NCBI GenBank assembly: GCA_011009095.1
Contig: VTPC01090587.1
Location: forward strand, 1,112,980 to 1,176,979
Direction of reading: 5' to 3'
DNA length: 64,000 nt
Source of the DNA: Ignelater luminosus
Taxonomy: Eukaryota > Arthropoda > Insecta > Coleoptera > Elateridae
Below the pieces are notes generated by a model. The model searched no databases. It had not been told where the DNA came from and saw only the letters and a program-made list of their open reading frames with translations. The position numbers were made by a program, and so were the translations under genes. Shown here piece by piece: positions 49,653 to 60,218 of the stretch. Positions within the stretch are counted from its first letter, which is position 1; each line of letters begins with the position of its first letter.

Positions 49653-50478
49653 GTGAACTGAGCTTTGTCTGTCAATCAATGCTTTCGTTCAGGTGCAGTA
49701 ATCAGGCTTCTAGTAATCACTTGTTTCCTCCTAAATTACTATGTTGATAATTATATCTCAGTTTTTAATATTACATCATCACAGATTTGAAAAACAACCG
49801 ACTTTTCTCTACATAAACATCAATTCCGACGCAACAGCTTTATGTCTAAACTCAAATACAAACGGATGCAAAATGCAAAAGCATTTTTTAAAATGCTGCG
49901 TGAAATGCCGGTAGAAAGCAATTTCGCTTAGTGCAAATTGGCTTCAATCGACCTATTTTAAGCCCAGCAACTTAAACGTTGTTTTATTGTTACACTACTT
50001 TCTGGACACCTTGTGAAATTTGTTTACAAGTGGTTTTTCTCAAGAACTATGCATTTAGCGACATCACTAAATTTTGCACCTGATCTCATGCTCAAAAATT
50101 CCAAAATGCTATCAGTGAAAAAGTTAAGGCAAAGTGATATGGTTCACTTTGGTTGAACAATGTGGTTGATTCAACCAAACTGAAAGTAAAGTAAATCATG
50201 TAAATTACCTTTGAATCAAATTGCTCAACCAGATGAAAGATTGAAAGAAGTTGCCAAGTTTCTACTTTTAATCAATGCAGTTGGTTGTTCATTCAGGATC
50301 ATTCATTCAAATTGACACTTCAGCTGTGATGTAATAAAACATACTTCACGAGTAAAATTTATAACTGATTATGTGCTGTCAGCGAAGAGGGCGCTTTTAA
50401 ATGTGTTGCCTTTGCATTTATAGAAATTGATGCTTCTTGCTGATCGTCCAGGAAGTTATGATGTAAGGGCTACACTTG
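49653..50478. other. Intergenic, with an old repeat copy
   Basis: No gene is present. The segment about 49915-49985 (AGCAATTTCGCTTAGTGCAA ... CCTATTTTAAGCCCAG) is similar to the two flanks of the element at 52818-54103. It therefore looks like a paralogous copy without that insertion. Confidence 0.45.
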
Positions 50479-50486
50479 CTAACAGT

Positions 50487-51315
50487 CAGGGCTGGGCAAA
50501 ATACCTTGTATTATGTATTTGAAATACAAAATACTTTTGGGTAATGTATTTAAAATACAAATACAAAATACCCCGTCAAAATTATATGTATTTAAAATAC
50601 AAGATACAAAATACTTATGTAAATGTATTTAAAATTCAAGATACAAAATACTTATGTAGAAGTATTTAAAATACAAGATACAAAATATAAAGAAAAAAAT
50701 GGAATATACCATGGAATTAAGATGATCCTTTTACCCTGAAGGTGAAAGTGAATCACACAAGGGATTACGAGCAGTGGAGGGGGGACGCAGGGGGACAGCG
50801 TTCCCCTACTTACCAAAAAATACTAAACATTCTTTAAAAGATCTAATTATTTTTATATAATAAATGTGTAATCTGTTAATCAACGTTCCCCCACTATTTT
50901 TTCTAGCTGTACATCACTGATTAAGAGACACCTTAGTCCTATGGTATGTACACTATTCTTTGATTGGAATTGCCAAGGTATACAGAAACAAACCAATAAG
51001 TGTCTGTGTTCAATTCGAAATTTAGTAAAGTTCTGATTTCTTTTGAAAAATACTAAGGTTTCTAAACATTTTATCGGACGAATAAAAGAACGACTTTATC
51101 TTCGATTCATTTACTGTTACATGTTTTGTTTCTAGTATACTCTAGTTGCAAAAAATTCAAAAAGTAGTTTAAAATTTGTATTTGAAATACAAAATACCTC
51201 TTTACAAATGAGCATTTAAAATACAAAATATCTCTTTAAAACATGAGTATTTAAAATACAAAATACGTGTCAAAAATGTATTTAAAATACGTATTTCAAA
51301 TACTGTCCAGCCCTG
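50487..51315. mobile_element. hAT-type MITE with TATTTAAAATACA subterminal repeats
   Basis: The ends CAGGGCTGG and inverse CCAGCCCTG are flanked by CTAACAGT (50479-50486) and CTAATAGT (51316-51323), a 7/8 match to an 8-bp duplication. Both ends are filled with repeats of GTATTTAAAATACAAGATAC type, a pattern common to a widespread hAT MITE class. The centre (50700-51130) is non-coding. Confidence 0.88.
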
Positions 51316-51529
51316 CTAATAGTTCGTAGACACATAGGGTGACCAAGTCTGAATTGGCTATCTGAGAGTGAATAGGAATAGTAACAAAAATCCGAACAAA
51401 CTTTATGCATAGGTCACGATGTACTGGTTTGATTTCTTACGTTTCTTTGATGCTCATCAGTTTTCAAATGGTCTTTAATGATATCTAACCTTTCGTGTGC
51501 TACCTATAAAGTATGTTACAAAATGTATA

Positions 51530-52529
51530 CAGTGTGTCCAAGATAAGGATGCACAGCATGGGGATCTTGGAAACGGTAAGAGATACAGGATCGGTTAAAT
51601 GGAATGAAAGTTGGCTATTTATAAGATCTTTTTGTTGGCGTTTACAAAATGTAGATATCTTGGATAGTTTCAGAGATATTTAAAAAAAAGTAGATTTCTC
51701 TATTTTCGTTATTATTTTTTCTTTCCTTTATTTGAAGAGATATTGGAAAACGAAAACCACTTTTCCATTGCCACTTTTTGTTCTCTATTAAAATATGCTA
51801 ACAAAATTCCTGTACGTTTCGGTTCCCAGTAACCATCATCAACCTCATTTTTTTAAATAGGCGCAAAAACAATTAAAAATTGTTTTGAATAGCTATTGTT
51901 GTCACGATTCTAATGATGTAAACATGATAGGGTTATTTTGATTTCTTATGCTATAAATTAATGCATTCTGCAGTACCCTGGCTGCACAATCACCTGATCT
52001 AACACCGTTAGACTTCTTTCCTCTGGGGCTATGTCAAGAATCATGTGCTCAACCAAAATTTTGAAGATGAACAGCAACTATTACAGTTCGTCACAGCAGC
52101 GTTCAACACAAAAAAATTAAAACCAAAATAACCCTATCACGTTTACATCATTAGAATCGTGACAACAAGAGCTATTCAAAACGATTTTCAATTGCTTTTC
52201 CGCCTATTTAAAAAAGATTGATGATGGTTACTCGAAACCAAAACGTACAGGAATTTTGTTAGCGTATTCGAATAGAAAACAAAAAGTAGCAATGGAAAAG
52301 TTGTTTTAGTTTTCCGATATCTCTTCAAATAAAGGAAAGAAAAAAATAATAACGAAAACCGAGAAATCTACTTTTTTTAAAATATCTCTGAAACTATCCA
52401 AGATATCTAAATTTTGCAAACACTAACAAAAAGGTCCTATAAATAGCCAACTTTCATCCCATTTAACCGATGCTGCATCTCTTACTGTTTCCAAGATTCC
52501 CATGCTGTGTATCCTTATCTTAGATACTG
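51530..52529. mobile_element. Foldback element with DDE transposase scrap
   Basis: TA flanks lie at 51528-51529 and 52530-52531; the left end is CAGTGTGTCCAAGATAAGGA. The inverted arms are about 430 bp each (51530-51960 and about 52100-52529). The loop encodes, on the plus strand at about 51985-52090, AAQSPDLTPLDFF and, after a one-base shift, LWGYVKNHVLNQNFEDEQQL. This is the third-Asp region of a mariner/Tc1-like DDE transposase. The subterminal block GTAAGAGATACAGGATCGGT is shared with its relatives. Confidence 0.9.
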
Positions 52530-52817
52530 TATACTGCAAATTGTCATTGTCAGTTCTTTCTTTTTTAAAAGAAGGATATTGACTTAATAGTTTAACACCA
52601 TTTTTATGCCCGTATCAAAGATTAAATTAAATTATGACATTACAAGATCATAAAAACCAACATCACCATTCTGTTTCTCAACTGAAACTTAAGTATACCA
52701 AATTGAATAAAGTCCTTTCAGAAGTTTCTGAGTTATAATGAAATTTTAAAAATTCTAACTTTAAAAGTCTCTAAGTTCTTAAGGAAGCAATTTCGCTTGT
52801 TGCACGCTGGGCACAAT

Positions 52818-54103
52818 CATGTCAATAAAGTGGGCACTCCCACTTCGTCAAACTTGAACCATTTTTTAACCATAATTTTAGACAATTTTGGACCACCATA
52901 ATAAAATTTTGGACAGGCTTCGGTAAAGCGCTATAACAAAATCAAAAGTGAGGGTGCTAACTTGAGCTCAAGCTAGCACCCCCACTTTTGATTTTCGTGT
53001 AAATTGCTACAATTCGATAACTTTAACTCAGACATTGGAAGTAACGCGTTACTTGTAATTAATTACATTTTTCAGTAACGCTAAAGGTAACGCGTTACTT
53101 TATAAAGACGCAGTAAAGTAATTGTAACTAATTACAAAAAGCGTGTAACGGTAACGACTTCAGGTCGTTACTTTTGCGTTACTCGAATAATCGATTTTCA
53201 AATTTAGTTTTGATGATGTTCAGAAAATACATATTTTCATATTGTGTAATTCTAAGGGTTGTGCAGTAAGCTTATACAAAGAAAAATTAATTAGAATCAC
53301 CTTGAATTTTGATGGGTTCTAAAAATTTTTTCTTTATTTTCTATATAGAATCAAAGTAACTGACAGTAACGGTAAAGTAACTTAGTTACATATTTGCAGG
53401 AACTGTAATGGTAACTAGTTACTTTTTAAAATCAAGTAACTGCAATTGTAACTAATTACATTTTTTGATAAGGTAACTGTAACTGTAACTAATTACTTTT
53501 TAAAAGTAACTTTCCAATGTCTGCTTTAACTACACCATAATTTTAGACTAATAATTAGTCATACAACCGATTTATTTAATTAACCCCTAATGGATTCATT
53601 CAACCCCCTTAATATATGGAATATCTAAAATCGAATTAAATCGAGATACGGTAAAGTTTTTCCCCCAATTTAATTGAATTTTAGATATTCCATATACCAG
53701 GATGTGGAATTCACCCATCAGGGGTGGATAGAAAAAGTCTGTTTTGTAACCAATGAATGGTCTATAATTAGTCTAAAATTACTGTAAGGTTTTTATCCCG
53801 CTTTAATCCGATTTTAGATATTCCATATATTAGGGGGATGGAATTAGGGGTTGATTACATAAATTGGTTGTATGACTAATTATTAGTCTAAAATTATGGT
53901 GTAGTTAAAGTTATCAAATTGTGGCGATTTACACGAAAATCAAAAGTGGGGGTGCTAGCTTGAGCTCAAGTTAGCACCCCCACTTTTGATTTTGTTATAG
54001 CGCTTTACCGAAGCCGGTCTAAAATTATCTAGAATTAGTCTAAAATTATGGTTAAAAAATGGTTCAATTTTGACGAAGTGGGGGTGCCCACTTTATTAAC
54101 ATG
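52818..54103. mobile_element. Palindromic element with hairpins in each arm, carrying a nested hAT MITE
   Basis: The ends CATGT(C/T)AATAAAGTGGGC are flanked by GCACAAT on both sides (52811-52817 and 54104-54110). The arms are long and near-identical once the insertion 53029-53523 is removed (about 300 bp or more per arm). Each arm itself contains a strong palindrome, AAAAGTGGGGGTGCTA...TAGCACCCCCACTTTT (near 52935-52990 and 53940-53995). No coding sequence is present. The superfamily is unknown. Confidence 0.85.
53029..53523. mobile_element. hAT-type MITE rich in GTAAC repeats
   Basis: The ends CAGACATTGGAAGTAAC and inverse GTTACTTTCCAATGTCTG-like are flanked by an exact 8-bp duplication CTTTAACT (53021-53028 and 53524-53531). 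The body has many (G)TAAC and TAACGCGTTACTT motifs in both orientations near the two ends. It is non-coding and inserted in the left arm of the palindromic element. Confidence 0.9.
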
Positions 54104-54110
54104 GCACAAT

Positions 54111-54734
54111 CAACCTATTTTGATCCCAAGAATCCATACAAGGTGAATAAGAAGTATGGAAAACAATTTATATCTTCAAAATTAATATTCGTTTGGCAGG
54201 AAAACGCTGAGACATGTTGATTTTCAATTTAAAAATGCATTGTTTTACGGGGTGGTCCATAATGAACTTAGGTAGTATAAAAGTGAAAACTAAAAAACTA
54301 AGACATAAAAGTTCTATTTAAAAAAGAGGTTGGAGCTTTTCCATGAACCACTGAATAAAATTTATATCATTTATTAGTTATTTTTCACCATCTGAGTGTT
54401 CTTGACATTAAGATTCCATTCCATTCCACAAATCTATTAGTTCATTGTTTGTAAAGTGACCCAAATTTAATTGTGGTTTTTGAGATTTCTCAAGAAGCAA
54501 AATTATTTACAAATAATACATTTATTTCCTAAAATCAATAATAAAACAGTTTCTCCTTTTTGCCATCTGATCCAAAGACACACTGTATATATCAAAACAC
54601 AAGAAAATGCTTTTTCAATTTTAATTCGGAATATTTTAAATATAATTTATCATATGATCATATAAAAATAATAAATACAGACTTCATCACTATAAACTTA
54701 TACTTGCAAAGTTAATAAAACATCACCTCTGTAG
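54111..54734. other. 3' flank of BRAP
   Basis: Contains the BRAP 3' UTR. AATAAA on the minus strand at 54521-54526 is a candidate polyadenylation signal. The plus-strand frame 54471-54665 has no signature. Confidence 0.45.
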
Positions 54735-57700
54735 CTATCGTTTTTTCCTTCCTTTATTCTTGCTTCTACTAGGTTGAGGAGCTTCTCCAACTGTTACTGT
54801 GCCACCAGCAATTTCTTCACATTCATCTGATTTAGCTATTACCTAAAATGAGAGTTTTAGAAAGGCTTAAACATTTATCTTTTTTTATCGTAACCTGTTG
54901 AGCATCGATGTAAAACATAAGATCCCTTAATTGCTCTTTAAGTTCAATAATTTCTTTTTCTTTACTCGTTTTCAGTTCAGAATATTTTTCTTCTAATTTT
55001 GCTACTTTAGTTTGCCATTGTTGTTGATTTGCTCGAAGAGCTTTTCCTAACTGTCTTTCTTCATTTAATTCATTTAATGTAGAATTAAGTCTTTAAAAAA
55101 AGGTACAATTATTCATTCAGCATGTCCTATTCTATATTAATGCTATTATTACATACAACACCAAAATGACCTACAATTTACAGACTAGTAAATTATGAAA
55201 GCAACAGTTATTTATATACCAAGTGAATTAAGAGAATGTTTATACAATATTTTATTCAATTTCGACAAAATAGTAACATGTAATTGCAAATTATATATGA
55301 CTATTCTAATCATGTCAATGTGACAAACACGTAAATACATAAATCACCAATGTAAGTTTATCGTTTCATAGGTTATGCAAATTAGGTTACTTTCTGATGG
55401 CACATTACTAATAATAGCTGTTGTGTATTTGATTTTGACAAAATAGAAAACTAATCAAGTAATCAATTAGTAAGTAGTCGTGGCAGTCATGGTTGCTTTA
55501 GTTGATGTGGCAACCAGTGGCAGCCCGTGATCTAATTTATAGGCTGGGATTACGTAATTAACTTAAATTATTAGAATTGTCAAATTAGAAAAAAGTTAGG
55601 TCACAGGTTGCCACTGCAACTTAAAATTCTGGGAATGATAAAATCTTGAACTCACTAGCAAATAAACAGTTACTTGTGATGGTTGTTATGAAATTAATAA
55701 TAGTTTAAAAAGTCAAAACTGAATAAAACTTTGTATGGCATCAGTGTGTTGACATATTGGTCACTTGAGAAAATTAACACACTCAGCCTACAGTCTCATA
55801 TGACTAACACGTATCATAACACACTAGTATCATAAAGAACTATTATCTTTCAAAAAATCCCCCCTACACAATTATATTACTCCATTCACTCAATGCTAAT
55901 GGTAATAAAAATGAATCTATAGACGCTGAGTTTACAGATTTTTAATGCAATAGGATTCTCTATGTCTAAAATTAGGTTTTCGATATATGACATGTCATTA
56001 TCTATCATTTGGTCATATTATGAATGTTCTATTAAATTTAACATCAATAGATGTCTAATTATTAAACAATGAGAAAGATAGCCTTATGAATTTTTTTAAC
56101 TTAAGATGAGAATCACTAATGGTTGCCATGAAAGTTAGACTTTGCGCAGTCTTAAAACTACATATGAACGTCATAAGTGACGCCATGTGCAGTTTACGAA
56201 AATAGGTCGAACCAGTCCAGATTCACTTATACAGGGGAGTAATAATCGATATCTAATAACTTATACCTAACTAACTTTGTAGAACTGGCATGTTATGCCA
56301 CAGTGATTTTAATGACGTCATACTTGGCGCATTTTTGTTCATGACATACATATAGTTCTAAGACCGCGCGAAGTCTAGTAGGTATTTATTTTATCGCTAG
56401 CATAATAGATTGCTCTTGATATGATCCATTGTCAAATAACATTTTTCATGTGATGCAATTTTTCTAACATGGCATTGTAAATATTATTATTACTAGTAAT
56501 AATGATATTTATATGTAAATCAACATCTTGAAAACAAGCACGTAATTCAACCCAATACATGTCAATCACACTCTGATAAAGCAACTGTGTTTTTTAATTT
56601 TACTATCGAGCTCTAATGAATAAATAATAGGGTTTAGAAACATTATAAAAAAAATGAATGTTGTTATACATAAATGGAGAAAAAAAAATATGATAAGGTG
56701 TAGGTGTACTAAGTTACAAAAATTATTATCTTAATTTGAACATATGCGATTGTTGTAGAAATGTAGACTGAGTTTGTTTAACAATTCTGTTTTATAGTAC
56801 TTGCTAATTGTAGTTCCAGAAAATGTTAACTCAGTTATTGTTATTCTAACATTTACATATACAAACATGTGGCAGATTCATGTGATAATTAGTTTTAGAC
56901 ATTTTATACTGAAGAGTGGCAGTTTGTATTTCCAAGAGAAATATTAAAATTTTGCAACTCATTCTTAACTAAACAATTTATAATTTTACTTAAGAAAAGT
57001 AATATTGTGAATTTTAAACAGAAATAATTTTAAAATGACTTAGTAGTTGCGAGTATTACTCATCAAATGGGCTTGCTGCATTTGTCACATATAAATTTTG
57101 TTATAAGTATACACTCGGGATATTTCTAAACCAAAAAGTCATTTACTATAATATGTGGCTCAAAGAAAAATGCATATTTAACATACGCATACATATGGTT
57201 GTCTGCTTATAGAATGCACCTGTAAGTAACAGCCATGAACCCATCAATCATGTGAATACAATCTGAGTGAAGTCGAGGCAAGCACAATCGAATATTGAAA
57301 CTGGTCTGCTGTATGGCAAAAGTGTTTATTTCTCGATAAAGATATGCTGATTAGCAGCATTAAGCAACAATTGTCAAAATCTAAATAGATATCTGGAAAT
57401 CTAAACAAATATGCAAATATATTCTAAACTTACAAGGTTATGTTTTATCCTAATAATGGAATCTCAATGACTATATTTAAACATTTAACATTAGTTTTTT
57501 ATAAATTGGAAAATATTAATAATTCAAGTGGAATTGTTATTGTCATATTGCCTGCATTGAATGTTTGCATTGTTTATACATCAACATACGTGATGTGCAA
57601 TTTATTTGTTGATTCTGCAGCGTTTGCTGCCTATGCAGTAGTTAATGTCATAATTTTATTATGACGTAAGTCAATTTTTAAGTTATCTGAACTATAGCTG

Positions 57701-59512
57701 ATGATGGATACATTTACTCAAATTTCTCTTATAAATGACAAAAAATGCATCGAGATCAAATAAATTTGTACATGGCAGCAACATGAAAGCATATATCTAC
57801 ATTTTGTACTGCTACAATATACTCCCATGAGCATCATGTCGCTGCACACTCACATCATCTCTTTGATAATAACATTTCATGTGTCAAAAACGTAGCCTAA
57901 ACGAAACTCAGCCTATTTTAATTATTTTTTATTATCATCCGTGGGTGAATGGGATATAGGTTCACTGAAATTATACTTAGTGGTTTGTTGTGTAATCTTT
58001 TTATCCAAAGCTTGCTTCTCTTTGTTTGTAGTAGCTAATTTCGATTTAAGGTGTTTATTTTCTTCTGCTAAAGCAGTTAGTTTTTCACGTAACAACTTTG
58101 TTTCTATTGCTGCCTGACTATCTAACCTAAAAAATGAGGTTTTAATTTGGTAAACAATATTATAAGAATTATTGTTACTGGGCCAATTTCTCTTCAAAAT
58201 ACATTCGTTGTTCTTCTAACTGTGATGTTAATAAGTAGGTAAATTCAAGTTGGACTGAATCAACTTTTTCCTGTGCACCTTCTGCTTCTGATGGAAGCCC
58301 TTCTGCTGGTACCAACTTCCCATCTGCTTTGTTCTGAAGTAACCTGTGTACAAAATTATCTCCTTTATAATCCCAAACCCTATGTGATCCTAGCTGCAAA
58401 GCATAACAATGTCCCGATTCTCGATAATGTGATGCTGCATGACCCCCTTGATATCGTCCGCAACCCACATGACCACAAATAAGGCAAATCCATAAAGCAT
58501 CTGGTGATGGACCTGTTCTACCACATCTCTCACATTCAGAATTTTCTGCTTGTTCTGGGCTTTGCACACAACGACATACAGGACATGTCAAGTCACTCCA
58601 CTGTTCAAGGCAACTAGCATGAAAGGCATGGTTGCATAATATAGTTAAAACACCATCTACGGATTCATCCATACGTTCAAGGCAAACTGGGCATGTGGGT
58701 AACTCAGTATGGCCAGGTGGAGGCAAACCATCATGTGCCCACTCAACCCTAGATACCCAGACAATTCTGCATAAACTATCAGGTTCTAAGCTATTAAATG
58801 GCATTCCATTAAATGTTTCATAAAATTCTCTTGCAGCTGAATGATTCCGAAAACTGAAACAATTAAATTTATAAAGCATGCACACAACAAAATTACTGTA
58901 CATACGTAAGTAAAGCCATATACTGGTTAGGGCTGCAATCTCTTAATACTCTTATGTGAGCAATCTCCGCATGGCAAGGTGCAGTAAAAATTAATAAATC
59001 GTGACATGTCATTGAAGTTGGAACCCCCAACAAACATAAAGTCAATGCTTCTTCTCTGCTAGTTAAAATACTAAAACATTTAGTTCGATATAAAATAATA
59101 CCAATGTTTCCAAATTCTGCTTACTCTTCTTTGTATAAGTGTAAAATCCCTTTAGTAACTTCAACAAAAGGATTTCCACTAAAAAAACCTATTTCGTTCT
59201 TTTCATCTTTCTCTTCTTTATCTAATGGTGTAGTATCCCTCGATTCAGATGGTAAAAGACCCCAATCTTCTCTAGGTGTCTCTAACCTGCTAGGATAAGT
59301 CTCAACACTTATATCTTTAACTTTACGCTGTCCTCTAGAATTTTTCACTGAAACCACAGATGCATCAACTGCTTCTGCACCTTGTACTTCTCCTGCAGGA
59401 GACAAGAAATTACAACTTCTTAAAATATAACAATTTGTTAATTGTTACCATCTTCCTCGGCTATGTCGTCTACTTCAACCCTTAAAACACATTTTGAAAC
59501 TAAATCTGACAT
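54735..59512 (-). CDS. BRAP: BRCA1-associated protein (BRAP/IMP), RING E3 ligase
   Basis: BRAP is a cytosolic RING E3 ligase that dampens Ras-to-MEK signalling through KSR and binds nuclear localisation signals. Seven exons: 59449-59512, 59125-59392, 58906-59070, 58179-58853, 57977-58126, 54895-55090 and 54735-54842. All are GT-AG with consistent phase; the product is 541 residues (human 592). The start MSDLVSKCVLRVEV is the first in-frame Met. The N-terminal BRAP2/RRM-like domain holds GILHLYKEE, VPTSMTCHDLLIFTAP and LRDCSPNQYMALL. The C3H2C3 RING has CPVCLERMDE, CNHAFHASC and CPVCR. A UBP-type zinc finger follows (CERCGRTG, WICLICGHVGCGRY, HCYALQLGSHRVWDY). A long coiled coil covers exons 4-6 and includes KEQLRDLMFYIDAQQ. 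The tail is basic (SRSKNKGRKKR). The 2.9 kb intron 6 holds no recognised element. Confidence 0.97.
55091..57976. other. BRAP intron 6
   Basis: Donor GTATAA after ACTAA and acceptor TTTAAAG before exon 6. The sequence is AT-rich; the frame 57440-57664 has no signature. No transposon ends were recognised. Confidence 0.7.
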
Positions 59513-59640
59513 TTCTTAAGCATTTGTCATTGATTATAACCGATTACAACTTTGGAATTTTATAAACGTCAAACACAGATGATTTTAAAGATTTTAGTGG
59601 TACCCATGGTACCAACTACCAATAAAGAAGAGTTTCTACT
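59513..59640 (-). promoter_or_regulatory. BRAP upstream region
   Basis: The start codon is at 59512, and the AT-rich 5' flank here should carry the promoter and 5' UTR. Two GGTACC palindromes lie at about 59600-59615. Composition switches to GC-rich right after about 59640. Confidence 0.4.
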
Positions 59641-60218
59641 TGGTTTGTGCTAGAGTTCCTAGATGCGAGCGAATTAATGAAAAATGCCACCGTAGGTGGC
59701 TGCCATTTAGAAAACTTAATTTCTCTATGGCTGGTGAATTGGAAAAATGGATAACTCCGGTCGTGCACGCTATGTCGGGTACTAAGCAGTCCGCACGCCC
59801 GCCCGTCCACGGCGATGATGGTCTGCTGGCGATGGTGGTGCAGGCCGGAAGCAGGTCCTCCATAATCCCCATCGATGGCGATGCCCAAGGACGGCCAACG
59901 AGCCGTCACACAGAGACGACGAGGAGTTCGACGCGACGGTTCTTTTCAGAACGGTGTTGGAATTGTGTAGTGAGAAGTGTGAGAGTATGTATGTGTTAGA
60001 GTAGTGGTGTGTGGGTGTCTAGGTGTGTATTGTGTGCCGTGGACTAGTGCAAAACTGTTCCGGCATTTGCCTTCACCACTGGGGAAACCACGGAAAAACC
60101 CAGTGAGAACAGGATGGGGCCTCTGCTATCTGTAACATAGAGAGAGGAGCAGAATCGTTGTTCATATGGTTGTTATAAGGTTATAGGCGTGCAGAGAACA
60201 GAGGATGGGAGATGTAAG
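59641..60218 (-). other. GC-rich flank, possibly the retrotransposon 3' UTR
   Basis: This sits downstream, on the minus strand, of the retrotransposon ORF2 and shares its GC-rich composition. It holds a perfect 7-bp stem, CACTGGG (60077-60083) with CCCAGTG (60099-60105), and the palindrome GCCACCGTAGGTGGC (59685-59699). Frames on both strands (59616-59909 minus, 59640-59999 plus) have no recognised domain. No oligo-A tail or target duplication marks an end. Confidence 0.4.

Noticed and set aside
50154..50185. TTGGTTGAA...TTCAACCAA palindrome
   Set aside because: A 9-bp stem without element borders or copies in the window; not distinguishable from chance.
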